Assembly (NCBI GenBank): GCA_012274445.1
Contig: JAAROD010000026.1
Span: forward strand, 62,001 to 126,000
DNA: 64,000 nucleotides
Source of the DNA: Sclerotiophoma versabilis
Taxonomy: Eukaryota; Ascomycota; Dothideomycetes; Pleosporales; Didymellaceae
Direction of reading: 5' to 3'
In this document: positions 1 to 9,935 of the stretch, piece after piece
Layout of the letters: each line of letters opens with the position of its first letter
Position numbering within the stretch: the first letter of the stretch is position 1
The notes under the pieces: model-generated
Database searches by the model: none
What the model saw: the letters and a program-made list of their open reading frames with translations, nothing else
Told to the model about the DNA's origin: nothing
Position numbers and translations under genes: made by a program

Positions 1-545
1 AAATAGAACTAGTCTAGCCTCTTAGAACTCTTTTTAAATATTACTAGAAGTAAATAAAGCCTTAAAGGCTGCTATAAAGTATAGTAGAAACTTAACCTTT
101 ATAATATAGTTAATCTAGTTATAGATAAGGTTTTTAGCTTAGTACCTATATACCTTCTTTAAAGAGGTAAAGCAACCTATATTAAGAGGCTATAGGAGGT
201 ATAATAAGTAAGAAAGTATATAGGTAGTAATAATCTTAATATTCTTATAGTATTACTAGAATTTAAGTAGGCTATAGCTCTTATAGCTATTAATAACTAG
301 TAGATAGTAGGCACTAATAGTATACTTCTTTATATACGCGTTAAAGTACTTTAGCTAGTCTAGACTAAGCTTATTAGTAGTTTAGCTATTATTAGAAACT
401 TTAATTTTCTAATTCTATAGTAGGTTCTCTTCTTTATACTAGAAAGAAAGGTAGTAGTATACTTTAAAGATAATAAAGAGTAAGATAGCCTAACCTTTAG
501 TATTAACTCTCTATATAAATATTATCTACTCTCTATTAAGAGTTA
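1..545 (-). mobile_element. RIP-degraded pogo-type transposase fragment, cut by the window edge
   Basis: The stretch closely matches 49488-50020, which lies inside the inverted pogo element of the second TA-rich island. Read on the minus strand it gives a stop-riddled version of the middle of a pogo/Fot1 DDE transposase. Stops sit where Trp and Gln codons would be expected, as RIP produces. The left end lies outside the window, and similarity to the 49.5-kb copy stops near 545. Confidence 0.6.
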
Positions 546-2166
546 GAGTAGCCTTCTAATAAGTATATATTTATCCTATACTATAGAAGTAGAAAGATAG
601 AGAAGAAAGAAGACTTTATTTCTTCTTATATAAGATATAGTAAGGTACTAAGCTATACCTCTATAATTATATACACAGGTTTAGTACGTAGTTCTATATA
701 CTTAGAGCTTAGCCTATTATAATACTTCTATTTTTCTCTTTAACGCGTTTGCCTGTATATAGAACTAGCGCAGTAATATAATAGTAAGATAGTTACCTAT
801 AGGCTACCTTTCTAAAACAAGGCACAGTATCTAAATTAGGTAATCTAGGTTTTACTATAGGGCTATAATCTTATTATATATATACTTCTTTACTTATACT
901 TATATAGCTCTAGCTAATTACAGCCTATTTATATATAGCTCTAGTACTAGTAGTAGTTCTAATTAGTTATATTACCTTATCTTATAACTTAACTTATAAT
1001 TACTCTTTTATATTATAACTATTAGTTTATTAACTTTACCTTAAGGCCTTTATAGCCTTAGTAGGGGTATATAGGTTTAAGTCTTTTATATAAACTATAT
1101 ATACTCTTTTCTAAAAGCTCTTCTCTTTTTTTACTTTATACTTAACTTATTAATTATTTTATTAGTTTTATATACTTTTCTAGAAGTCTTCTTCTTTAAT
1201 AATCTTTTACTTTTATATATTATAATATCTACTTCTACTTATAGTATATAAGGTCCTAGTAGCTAGCTAGGTAGTAGCCTTAACTATCTTTAAGGTTCTA
1301 CTAGTAGCTCTATAAACAGTACTTACTCTACTACCTTTAACTATCTTATTAATATTACTTACTAGCTTATTACTTATTATAATAGAGCTTATAAGACTAT
1401 ACTTAGGTAATTAATAGTATTTAATTAGTACTATCTAATCTATATCTAAAATATTAATTATATATAAAGAAAATTTAGAGGTTATATAATTTTACCTAAT
1501 AAGCTTATAGGCTTCTAGAGACCTACTTAGTCTTATAACCTTATTAAGTAAGCCTTTAAGCTTCTACAGAGCTGCTTAGTAGTTAAGTGCTAAAGCAACC
1601 TAATTAGAGTATAGAAGTAAGAAAAAAGCTCTATAGTAGCAATCTATATACTTTATTATATAACATACCCTCTAGGTGTCTATACCTAGATACACCTGCT
1701 TATAGAGTACTTATTTCTTTATTCTAAGGCTTAATTTAAGAGTGTGTCTTTTAAGAGCTCTTTTAGCTTTTCTTAAGTATTTAGCTCTTATTCTAGACGC
1801 TCTAGGAGTAAAAATAGGCTCTAATATAACCTAATCCTAATTAGTAGGTACTCTATAAGCGTCTTATTACGTAATAACTTACTTATTTATACTTTTACCT
1901 TCTTTTTAAGTACTTAGTAGCCTACTTAAACGCTTATATAGCTGCTATAGGCAGGTGCCTAGGCTAGGTAACTCTAATTAGCTCTAGGCGTTGTTTATAA
2001 CAGTAAGAGTAAGCGTTTAACACTTTACTATACTACTCTATTATCTAATTTTAGTAATATTAGGATGCTTATAGTAGGCAGAGCCTCTTACTATTACTTT
2101 TACTATACTAGTTAGCGCCCTATATAAGCTGTCTATCTACTTAATTTCTCTAATTTTCTAGTTATC
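546..2166. repeat. TA-rich RIP-degraded repeat DNA, origin not recognised
   Basis: There are no long ORFs, very few CpG, and TpA everywhere. One part, about 1384-1672, recurs in direct orientation with few differences at about 30086-30372, so this is dispersed repeat DNA. I cannot assign it to an element class. The intact retrotransposon inserted at its right end, duplicating TTATC (2162-2166). Confidence 0.6.
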
Positions 2167-2665
2167 TGTTGAAGTTGTACTTTCAAGCAAAGCTCGTAAG
2201 CACTATTCGTATTGGTTCTCAGGGATGAGCGCTGGTACAGGAAGGTCCGTAAGGGTTGGGGTTATTGCCTAGTGAAACACCGTGGCAATAGAGGGTAACA
2301 ATGAGTAGTATAGAGTAGACTATCTAGCTCGAGAGTTGGGGTCGAGATTCCAAAGACAAACTTGATTGACTAAGTTGAACACGAACCATAAGGGTTGTGT
2401 TCCTACTGACTATATACTTGCTATGGGGTAATGCTCGTTGACGAGCGACTAGGGTCAGTCCAATGAAATACATAGCGTTGCTCGTTGACGAGCGATAACA
2501 TACGATGCTCGTTGACGAGCAAGTCACGTGTGTCATGCTCGTTGACGAGCATGTCACGTGACCGTACAAAGGGAGATCCTTCCTGACTCCGCCCCTGGTT
2601 CATGGGTGAGGGCTGTGGTTGGCTACTTAATCACTGTGCCGCTTCGTCCGCACAGGATCGTAACA
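2167..2665 (-). repeat. 3' LTR of copy A
   Basis: 499 bp, the downstream LTR of the minus-strand element. The polypurine tract read on the minus strand lies just inside it at 2666-2683. It contains four hairpin-forming repeats of a 14-mer at about 2433-2551. Confidence 0.95.
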
Positions 2666-2683
2666 CTATCCTCCTCCTCCTTT
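2666..2683 (-). promoter_or_regulatory. Polypurine tract of copy A
   Basis: Read on the minus strand this is an AAAGGAGGAGGAGGATAG run directly next to the 3' LTR, the expected plus-strand priming site for reverse transcription. Confidence 0.85.
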
Positions 2684-2767
2684 GGGTTTGTCCTCAAACC
2701 ACGTGACTGGAATCCGGGCTTACATAAAACCGAGCTTGTCCCCGCATCTGGTGACCGGTATGTCGAG

Positions 2768-3268
2768 ATGTCTTCTCACACCCGCAACCTTCGACTTGGT
2801 CTAGAAATTCGTCGAGCTAATACTCCCGCCGAAGTCCCCTGCAACCGTTGTTTCTTCGAAGGCCACGAGTGCTACATCATGCCGAACGCTACAAAGCGTC
2901 TGAAGTGTGCTGAGTGCACAAAGGCTGGGAAGCCTTGTGTCAACATGTCGTGGGAGTCGCTGGATCGTACTCGCGAAGAGTATGAAAAGAAGGTGGAAGA
3001 AGATGAAACCTTGTTGGCAACCGTTATTGCGCGGTTGTTGCGAAATAAGAAGATTCTGAAACAAGCTGAGAATCGCGCGCGGCAAAAGGCGCTGTGTATG
3101 GCGAATGAAATGGCCGAATCGGGAGAACTGGATTTTGCCGAGGAGATGGATTGTCCGGCGGCGTCGATAGGCATGTGTGCCTCGCCTGCGACCTGGGCTG
3201 CTCTCGGGCTTATCGAGGAGTCTGTTGCGAACCATGGTACTTCTGTACCAATTGGTGGCAGTTCGTGA
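2768..3268 (+). CDS. Antisense ORF of the retrotransposon, copy A: Zn2Cys6-like motif plus coiled coil
   Basis: A 166-aa reading if the Met at 2768 is used; the frame also opens upstream into the LTR (Met at 2558, 236 aa). It runs opposite to gag and pol, fills the space between the pol stop and the 3' LTR, and overlaps the pol 3' end by 59 bp tail to tail. Cysteines follow C-x2-C-x6-C-x11-C-x2-C-x6-C, the spacing of fungal Zn(II)2Cys6 binuclear clusters. A charged, probably coiled-coil stretch follows. I do not know its function. It could be a captured or accessory regulator, or an unexpressed antisense frame. The identical ORF is in copy B. Confidence 0.5.
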   Translation: MSSHTRNLRLGLEIRRANTPAEVPCNRCFFEGHECYIMPNATKRLKCAECTKAGKPCVNMSWESLDRTREEYEKKVEEDETLLATVIARLLRNKKILKQAENRARQKALCMANEMAESGELDFAEEMDCPAASIGMCASPATWAALGLIEESVANHGTSVPIGGSS

Positions 3269-6200
3269 GGTGCGTTGGAGGTTCCCATGTGTTTTCTGAT
3301 TCCGGGTAACCTAACCATTTGACTAGGTATCGAATACCCTTCTTGGTTCTCCGATGTGTTACTATTTTTTCGACTTCCCATTCATCGTTGCCGTCGGCTT
3401 GGTAGTGGAAGTCTTTCTGGATTGGCGTTCTTGGGTCGGCAGGTTCCAACAGCGAGATGTGGAACACTGGATGGATCTTTGCATCCTTGGGTAGCTCAAG
3501 TCGATAGTTGACTGGGCTGATTTGCTTAGAAATGAAAAATGGTCCGACCTTGACCTTGTCCAGCTTTTTCGTTGCTCTTCGTGTTCTGAGATTTTTTGTG
3601 AGGAGATAGACTTTATCCCCCTCCTTTAGCTGAGGTGCTATTTTTCGTTTCTGATTGACATATGAAATGGCTCGTCCCTGAGCTCGTGCGATGTTTTCGA
3701 GTGATTTCCGGTGTACTTCCTTCAGTCTAACTGCTGAGGCTATTGCTGATTCCGTCTGAATAGGGCAATCGTGAGATCGAGTAAAGAGATTTGGGTGTCT
3801 CCCGTGGTTCGCGAAGAACGGCGTCGTGCCCGTTGCTTCCGATAACTTGTTGTTGTATGCAATCTGTGCCATGGGTAATAGCGAAACCCAGTTGTCTTGT
3901 TCCTGGTTGCTGTAGATCCGAAGGTATGTTTCCATGGTCTGATTCGTTCTTTCTGTCTGTCCATCCGTCTGCGGATGATAGGCTGTAGATAGCTTTTTCT
4001 TGGTACCCAATGCGGCAAGCATCGTGGTCCAATAGTTTGACGTGAAAAGCTTATCTCTGTCGCTGATGATTGACTCGGGCATTCCGTGGTAGCGAATGAT
4101 CCGATCGATGAATACCGTAGCTAGCTGTTGCGCAGTGTAGCTGTGTCTGAATGGTATCATTTCAGCGTACTTGGTGAATCTATCTACTACGACGAAGATT
4201 GAGTCGTAGGTGTATCCTGTGACAGGGTCCTTGGAGGGTGGTAGCTGTGTGACGAAATCCATTGTGATGTTCGTCCATGGTGCCGTTGGTGGTTCCATTG
4301 CTTGTGCTTCCCCATACTTGGCGTGTGTGCTATGTTTGTTCTGTTGGCACTGCACGCAGTTCCTGATGAACTTGGTGACCTTGTCCTTCATGTTGGAAAA
4401 CTCATAGTGTCGCTTGATGAGTTCCATGGTGCGAGTAATACCAGGGTGTCCGTGTAGCGCATCGTCATGATGTCTTGAGATAACTTCCTCCTGAAGTTCT
4501 TCTGGTACTTGCTCCGGGATGCGTTGTTCCTGCTGAACTTGCATCACTAAATTGAGCTGCTGAGATGGTCCCAATGTCCCGTCCTTGTTAACCCCGAGAA
4601 TGGCGAACTTGTTGATTGTTTTTTCGCCTGCGAGATCGTGGCGTCGGCTGAGCGCGTCTGCTCTACCGTTTTCTTTTCCTGGCGTATACAGGATCTTGAA
4701 CTTGTACTGACCAAGCATTTCTGACCAGCGCACTTGTCGTCGGTTCAGAACCTTAGTAGTGGTGAAGTGTACCAAGTTCTTGTGATCTGTGTAGATGGTG
4801 AGTTCTGAGCAGCTTTCTGCGTATACTCTCCAATGCTGTAGTGCATCGACAATGGCCATGAGCTCTTTGTCGTGTACGTCATATCGTTCTTCCGGTGCCG
4901 TGAACTTCCTTGAGTGGTAGGCAATCGGGTGCCATTGACCGTCTCGTTCTTGAGTAATGCATGCTCCTAATGCTAAATCCGAGGCATCCGTTTCAAGGCG
5001 TGCGGGTTCGCCGCTCCTGAATGCGATTAGTGTGGGGGGCTCTACGCATGCTTGCTTGAGCGCTTGGAAAGCGTCCTCTTGCGCTTGTTCCCACTTGAAG
5101 GGTGTATCCTTCCGCGTAAGTCTCGTGAGCGGTAAGGCCTTCATGGAGTAGTCCTTGATAAAGCGTCGGTTGAAGTTGACGAACCCAAGGAATTCTTGAA
5201 TTCCCTTGACTGTAGTGGGTGTCGGCCAATCCTTTACAACCTGGATTTTCTTTTCGCTCATCTTGACTCCATATCTTCCTACGACATAGCCAAGGAACTC
5301 CACTTCTTCCTTGTGCCATTCGCACTTTTCTGGCTTTAGCCTAAGGTCTGCGGTTGCTAAGCATTCTAACACTTGTCGCACATGGACCTTGTGTTCTTCT
5401 AGTGTCTTGCTGTACACTAGGATGTCATCGAGATATGCTACCACTGTGATGTCCAGGTGTGCTCGCAGCACATTGTTGATTAGTGCCTGACATACTGCTG
5501 GTGCATTGGTTAGCCCAAATGGCATGACCGTATACTCGTAGTGACCATAACGGGTTCTAAACGCCGTCTTCCATTCTTCGCCTTTCTTCATGCGTATGAG
5601 GTTGTACGCTCCGCGTAAGTCGAGTGCGGTGAAGAACTTCGCTCCTGATAGCCGGTCCTGTAACTCGGATATGTTGGGTAGCGGATAACGATTCTTGATG
5701 GTGATATCGTTCAACTTCCGGTAGTCGACGCAAAGCCTCAGCTTGCCGTCTTTCTTTGGTACGAATAGAATGGGGAATCCCGCCGGGGATTCGGATTTCC
5801 TAATGAATCCTTTCGCGAGGTTCTCCTTGATGTACTCGCGTAGTATCTCGAGCTCCTTCTCGGATAACTGGTATATGGGCCCGAAGGGTGGTTCTTTCCC
5901 TTCCTCGAGTTTAATCTCACAATCCCAAGGTTGATGCTTGGGTAGCGCTTTTGCGGATAACTCTTCTTCAAACATCCAGGCGTACTGTCTATACACATCT
6001 GGTATGCCAGGAGGTGCACTCTTGTTCTCCTTAACCGTCGTGGAGGGGCTTTCTTTGTCCACACGGTCGACCGCTCTATCTTGGCGCGTCTTATGTGTCG
6101 AAGAGACGTTGTTAATCTCCTTCTCATCCACCAGTCGCGGCGCGCGCTGCGTGGGCTTCGATGCATTGGTGCCGCATTTGCATCGTCTCAACGAAAGTCT

Positions 6201-6482
6201 TTCCCATGTCCAGTCTATCTCTGGATTGTGCTTCCGTAACCAGGGAAGTCCTAGTATGACGTCGTGCGTGGCCTTTGCGAAGACGTCTAGGGTTAGTTCC
6301 TCGTGGTGTCCCTGTATCTCTAGAGGGGCCGCTATCACTTCGTACATGATATACGGCTCTTCCGGCATTGATTCTCCGTTGGCTACTCGGAGCGAATAGG
6401 CGTGTTCCTTTGTGCGTGGTACGAGACCTGCTCGGTACATTGCTGTCTGGGATATGTAGTTCGCCTGTGCTCCCGAGTCCAA
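3210..6482 (-). CDS. Pol polyprotein, copy A (protease-RT-RNase H-integrase-chromodomain)
   Basis: Same 1,090-residue product as copy B, described there. The listed 5' end at 6482 is a TTG codon just before the protease D-S-G motif and is not a true start. The frame is open upstream to 6602, and pol is expected as a Gag-Pol fusion through the frameshift site at 6590-6596. Confidence 0.95.
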   Translation of the reverse strand: MDSGAQANYISQTAMYRAGLVPRTKEHAYSLRVANGESMPEEPYIMYEVIAAPLEIQGHHEELTLDVFAKATHDVILGLPWLRKHNPEIDWTWERLSLRRCKCGTNASKPTQRAPRLVDEKEINNVSSTHKTRQDRAVDRVDKESPSTTVKENKSAPPGIPDVYRQYAWMFEEELSAKALPKHQPWDCEIKLEEGKEPPFGPIYQLSEKELEILREYIKENLAKGFIRKSESPAGFPILFVPKKDGKLRLCVDYRKLNDITIKNRYPLPNISELQDRLSGAKFFTALDLRGAYNLIRMKKGEEWKTAFRTRYGHYEYTVMPFGLTNAPAVCQALINNVLRAHLDITVVAYLDDILVYSKTLEEHKVHVRQVLECLATADLRLKPEKCEWHKEEVEFLGYVVGRYGVKMSEKKIQVVKDWPTPTTVKGIQEFLGFVNFNRRFIKDYSMKALPLTRLTRKDTPFKWEQAQEDAFQALKQACVEPPTLIAFRSGEPARLETDASDLALGACITQERDGQWHPIAYHSRKFTAPEERYDVHDKELMAIVDALQHWRVYAESCSELTIYTDHKNLVHFTTTKVLNRRQVRWSEMLGQYKFKILYTPGKENGRADALSRRHDLAGEKTINKFAILGVNKDGTLGPSQQLNLVMQVQQEQRIPEQVPEELQEEVISRHHDDALHGHPGITRTMELIKRHYEFSNMKDKVTKFIRNCVQCQQNKHSTHAKYGEAQAMEPPTAPWTNITMDFVTQLPPSKDPVTGYTYDSIFVVVDRFTKYAEMIPFRHSYTAQQLATVFIDRIIRYHGMPESIISDRDKLFTSNYWTTMLAALGTKKKLSTAYHPQTDGQTERTNQTMETYLRIYSNQEQDNWVSLLPMAQIAYNNKLSEATGTTPFFANHGRHPNLFTRSHDCPIQTESAIASAVRLKEVHRKSLENIARAQGRAISYVNQKRKIAPQLKEGDKVYLLTKNLRTRRATKKLDKVKVGPFFISKQISPVNYRLELPKDAKIHPVFHISLLEPADPRTPIQKDFHYQADGNDEWEVEKIVTHRRTKKGIRYLVKWLGYPESENTWEPPTHLTNCHQLVQKYHGSQQTPR

Positions 6483-6505
6483 GAGTGCCGATAATACTAC
6501 TCCAT

Positions 6506-8647
6506 TTAACTTGATGGGCAGTCTGATGAGCGAGCCGTCCCCGATAGCGTTAAGGGATCGCTCGGCGGAGCACTCTTTTGGCGCTTGCCTAAAAAAGTCT
6601 CCTCATCACCGAATCCATGGATGATCTTGCTACCTTCGTGCAGCTTGCAGTTTGGGTTGAGGCAACGCTGCCAATGTAGATTGTAGCAGGAGCCGTTAAT
6701 AACCAATTGCATGCATACGATTGCTTGATGATCATCTGTGCCCGGGAAATGTAGCTCGGAACGCTTGTCCCAGAGGTGCATCTCGCACATGTCGTTCTTG
6801 CAATCGTACCATTGTCTCCTGCATGTGGTGCTAGGAGTCGGGAACCATCCCTTTCCTAGTTTTTCTGATTCATGTATGCGACAGGCGTTGTATACGCACG
6901 CTGTCCATGATAGTTTTCCATGATTTGGATTCCGGTGGTCCAAGGCGTACTCTGGTCGTGGGTTCAGAAGCAACGCTGGCTTCCTGTCGAAGTCAGGCTC
7001 GTTCCTGCTTCGGTCGTTTTTCACTTGTCGCTCGAGCTCCCGTTGTGTGGCGTGGTTGCCAGCACTGAGTTTGTCGAAATCGTGTTTCCACCAATCCTGT
7101 TGGGATTTACTTAGGTTGTTGACCTGTCGTTGCCCCGCGCGAGTTTGAAGTGCCATCTGTTGTAGTCTCTTGTCGATACTTTTGGTAATCCGATCACAGT
7201 TTTCTTGAAAGGTAGCGTTGCTGTCTCGGAATTCTTGACGTGCTAATTCCGCTTCTGTACGTTCGTTGAATTCACGCATGTCTGTGTCGTACCAACTTTC
7301 TTCGGTGTCGGAGGCGTAGATAATGCCTCCATCCGCTTCTTGTCTGGCAGTGTCGCGTAGTCGCTGAGACATAGTGGGCTGCTTGTGCTTGCACACTTTT
7401 AGTCCTCGTTCGTATGCCTGTCCCATCTGTGTTGATGGTCGTCCCTTCAGGTCCTGTAGATGCTTCTGCTGTTCATCCACCTCTTGGTATGGTGTAGGTG
7501 CTCGGCTTCGGACATTCCGTATGTCCTCATCGGATGGTGCGATATAATCGTCATCGGATCCGGTCTCGGGGTCTTCCATAAGACGTCCCATGTCGTCGGT
7601 GAGAACTTCCCATTCATCACCGGCATCCGCGTCCTCGCGGGTGAGTACGTTGAGTTGTCGAACCACCTTGTTCTTGGATCGACAGTCCTTGGCATAGTGG
7701 CCTTGCTTGCCACATCCGTAACAAGTCACACCGGACTTGTTCTTCCTATCACTACCCTTGTTTTTCTGATTCCATCGCGGTTCTGGTCCCTTGTTGATGT
7801 TGGACAGGTCCATGGCCTCTGGTCCGTAGTAACCGCTGCTAGTGCTGTTGTGCACCCGGCGTCCAGTGTTTGGCTGGTAGCGATTTCCTCCGCGGGTTCC
7901 TCGGTTGAGGTTGTTGCGCCATGGATTGCGTGGGGGTGGGCGCGTAGTGTGGGATGCCGCTCGCGCACGTGGGTCCTCCCGCAGTTCCTGTTGTAGTTCA
8001 TACAGCTTGACATCAATGTCAATTGCCGTATTGACCAGGGAGTCAAAGTCGTCGGTAGACGCGGCGGTCCGCATCAGTTCCTCCTTGACTCGCGGTTTCA
8101 ATCCTTGTCGGAACATCGTTGTCAACGCGGTGTCGTCCCAGCCGGTGTACGTGGCTAGCTGCTGAAACTTGGCAGCATAGTCGGCGGCTGACGTGGTTTG
8201 CTTAATGCGTTGGATGTCGCGACGTGCGATGGTTGGTTCGTTGTGTACTCCAAATACTCGGCGTATCTGTTCCTTGAACAGGTCGAAGTCTTCGATCCAT
8301 GCGTCGATGTCGGTGGACGTTCCTTCTCCATGGTAACGCTGGATAAAGGGTTTGATCCACGTGAACGCGCGGTCCTTCATGAACGTGGAGACAAGCGTCA
8401 CACGTTTCTCCTCAGGGATGCGTTCTCCCTGGAACATGAAGAAGAGGTCGAACTTGATAAGCCAGTCTTCCAGTTTCTCACGAGTACCATCGAAGGTCTC
8501 GGGCTTAGCTACTGGGTATACACTCGTGGACGTAGAGGCTGTCGTGTCTCCGTTCGATCCTTCGTCCATATCGAGGTCGTCGTCGACGCGGTTGCGTGAC
8601 GCGTTGGAGTTGCTAGGGGTAGCACGGGATCCTGAGGTAGTACTCAT
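6506..8647 (-). CDS. Gag polyprotein, copy A
   Basis: 713 aa, same translation as copy B, described there. It starts 18 bp inside the 5' LTR boundary and ends in the -1 overlap with pol. Confidence 0.93.
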   Translation of the reverse strand: MSTTSGSRATPSNSNASRNRVDDDLDMDEGSNGDTTASTSTSVYPVAKPETFDGTREKLEDWLIKFDLFFMFQGERIPEEKRVTLVSTFMKDRAFTWIKPFIQRYHGEGTSTDIDAWIEDFDLFKEQIRRVFGVHNEPTIARRDIQRIKQTTSAADYAAKFQQLATYTGWDDTALTTMFRQGLKPRVKEELMRTAASTDDFDSLVNTAIDIDVKLYELQQELREDPRARAASHTTRPPPRNPWRNNLNRGTRGGNRYQPNTGRRVHNSTSSGYYGPEAMDLSNINKGPEPRWNQKNKGSDRKNKSGVTCYGCGKQGHYAKDCRSKNKVVRQLNVLTREDADAGDEWEVLTDDMGRLMEDPETGSDDDYIAPSDEDIRNVRSRAPTPYQEVDEQQKHLQDLKGRPSTQMGQAYERGLKVCKHKQPTMSQRLRDTARQEADGGIIYASDTEESWYDTDMREFNERTEAELARQEFRDSNATFQENCDRITKSIDKRLQQMALQTRAGQRQVNNLSKSQQDWWKHDFDKLSAGNHATQRELERQVKNDRSRNEPDFDRKPALLLNPRPEYALDHRNPNHGKLSWTACVYNACRIHESEKLGKGWFPTPSTTCRRQWYDCKNDMCEMHLWDKRSELHFPGTDDHQAIVCMQLVINGSCYNLHWQRCLNPNCKLHEGSKIIHGFGDEETFLGKRQKSAPPSDPLTLSGTARSSDCPSS
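6590..6596 (-). promoter_or_regulatory. Slippery heptamer for -1 frameshifting, copy A
   Basis: On the minus strand the heptamer T TTT TTA is in the gag zero frame; see copy B for the analysis. Confidence 0.75.
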
Positions 8648-8655
8648 CTTTGGGG

Positions 8656-8663
8656 GTGTTCAA
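8656..8663 (-). promoter_or_regulatory. Candidate self-priming primer-binding site, copy A
   Basis: Mirror of 9920-9927 in copy B: TTGAACAC next to the 5' LTR, complementary to GTGTTCAA inside the LTR. Confidence 0.45.
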
Positions 8664-8665
8664 AG

Positions 8666-9164
8666 TGTTGAAGTTGTACTTTCAAGCAAAGCTCGTAAGC
8701 ACTATTCGTATTGGTTCTCAGGGATGAGCGCTGGTACAGGAAGGTCCGTAAGGGTTGGGGTTATTGCCTAGTGAAACACCGTGGCAATAGAGGGTAACAA
8801 TGAGTAGTATAGAGTAGACTATCTAGCTCGAGAGTTGGGGTCGAGATTCCAAAGACAAACTTGATTGACTAAGTTGAACACGAACCATAAGGGTTGTGTT
8901 CCTACTGACTATATACTTGCTATGGGGTAATGCTCGTTGACGAGCGACTAGGGTCAGTCCAATGAAATACATAGCGTTGCTCGTTGACGAGCGATAACAT
9001 ACGATGCTCGTTGACGAGCAAGTCACGTGTGTCATGCTCGTTGACGAGCATGTCACGTGACCGTACAAAGGGAGATCCTTCCTGACTCCGCCCCTGGTTC
9101 ATGGGTGAGGGCTGTGGTTGGCTACTTAATCACTGTGCCGCTTCGTCCGCACAGGATCGTAACA
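8666..9164 (-). repeat. 5' LTR of copy A
   Basis: 499 bp, containing the promoter that would drive copy A leftward. TATATAG lies at 8909-8915 read on the minus strand. It faces away from the 5' LTR of copy B across a 254-bp spacer. Confidence 0.95.
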
Positions 9165-9418
9165 TTATCTTTATTAGTATAGCTATAAGTATACTAATTT
9201 AGCTTTTATGCGTCTTCTGTATCCCTTAGTTACTCTTTAAGCATCTCTAGTACTTCCTAACTACTCTTCTTTTAACCTTTCTAGTCTTTCTTTTAGTTAG
9301 GCATGTTTTTAGCCTAAGTCTTTATTAGACAGTATTTAATTAATCCTACTATTACTGTTTTCTAGCTCTTTTTAGGTTTTGCTAACTTTTATATAGAGAG
9401 AATCCAAAGCTAAGCGCC
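9165..9418. other. Spacer between the two head-to-head retrotransposons
   Basis: 254 bp of TA-rich, mostly RIP-like sequence with no gene. It starts with the TTATC duplication of copy A (9165-9169) and ends with the GCGCC duplication of copy B (9414-9418). It is the loop of a palindrome with arms of about 7 kb. Confidence 0.9.
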
Positions 9419-9532
9419 TGTTACGATCCTGTGCGGACGAAGCGGCACAGTGATTAAGTAGCCAACCACAGCCCTCACCCATGAACCAGGGGCGGAGTCA
9501 GGAAGGATCTCCCTTTGTACGGTCACGTGACA

Positions 9533-9651
9533 TGCTCGTCAACGAGCATGACACACGTGACTTGCTCGTCAACGAGCATCGTATGTTATCGCTCGTCAAC
9601 GAGCAACGCTATGTATTTCATTGGACTGACCCTAGTCGCTCGTCAACGAGC
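9533..9651 (+). repeat. Four hairpin-forming LTR repeats upstream of the TATA box
   Basis: The 14-mer GCTCGTCAACGAGC occurs at 9534, 9564, 9591 and 9638. It has six-base arms around a two-base centre. Between the first two copies and just before the first are CACGTG or ACACGTGAC motifs. The array sits immediately upstream of the TATA box, so a role in LTR transcription is plausible (inference). Confidence 0.8.
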
Positions 9652-9667
9652 ATTACCCCATAGCAAG

Positions 9668-9674
9668 TATATAG
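9668..9674 (+). promoter_or_regulatory. LTR TATA box, copy B
   Basis: TATATAG, 34 bp upstream of GTGTTCAA at 9702. The spacing fits TATA-directed initiation there, which would set the U3/R border of the LTR. Confidence 0.5.
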
Positions 9675-9919
9675 TCAGTAGGAACACAACCCTTATGGTT
9701 CGTGTTCAACTTAGTCAATCAAGTTTGTCTTTGGAATCTCGACCCCAACTCTCGAGCTAGATAGTCTACTCTATACTACTCATTGTTACCCTCTATTGCC
9801 ACGGTGTTTCACTAGGCAATAACCCCAACCCTTACGGACCTTCCTGTACCAGCGCTCATCCCTGAGAACCAATACGAATAGTGCTTACGAGCTTTGCTTG
9901 AAAGTACAACTTCAACACT

Positions 9920-9927
9920 TTGAACAC
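9920..9927 (+). promoter_or_regulatory. Candidate self-priming primer-binding site, copy B
   Basis: Only 18 bp separate the LTR from the gag ATG, and they contain no TGG, so a normal tRNA primer-binding site is absent. TTGAACAC here is the exact complement of GTGTTCAA at 9702-9709, the predicted RNA 5' end. This is the layout of Tf1/sushi-type self-priming. Eight bases could match by chance, so confidence is moderate. Confidence 0.45.
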
Positions 9928-9935
9928 CCCCAAAG

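Larger units (their letters stand above)
2167..9164 (-). mobile_element. Intact Ty3/gypsy chromovirus LTR retrotransposon, copy A
   Basis: A 6,998-bp element with 499-bp LTRs at 2167-2665 and 8666-9164, flanked by the target duplication TTATC (2162-2166 and 9165-9169). LTR ends are TG...CA read in element direction. It is the mirror image of copy B (position in A = 18583 minus position in B), and both long ORFs give the same protein as in B. It carries gag, pol with protease, RT, RNase H, integrase and chromodomain, and an antisense ORF. There is no RIP damage although every neighbouring copy is wrecked, so insertion was recent and no effective RIP cycle followed. Confidence 0.97.
9419..9917 (+). 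repeat. 5' LTR of copy B
   Basis: 499 bp. Landmarks: CACGTG-containing palindrome near 9523, four 14-mer hairpin repeats between 9534 and 9651, TATATAG at 9668-9674, and GTGTTCAA at 9702-9709 that may be the RNA 5' end. Confidence 0.95.

Noticed and set aside
2801..3381. Minus-strand ORFs of 144 and 169 aa over the antisense-ORF region (and their mirrors at 15202-15782)
   Set aside because: They overlap the Cys-patterned antisense frame, show no motif and low-complexity composition, and look like shadow frames.
7460..7996. 178-aa ORF antisense to gag (mirror 10587-11123)
   Set aside because: It lies entirely opposite the gag coding region including the zinc knuckle; a shadow frame.
9533..9651. 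CRISPR-like array of short palindromic repeats
   Set aside because: The repeats are 14-mers with irregular short spacing inside a fungal LTR; no CRISPR context.
9481..9760. 60- and 81-aa ORFs inside each LTR
   Set aside because: The peptides are translations of the LTR hairpin repeats with no family signal.
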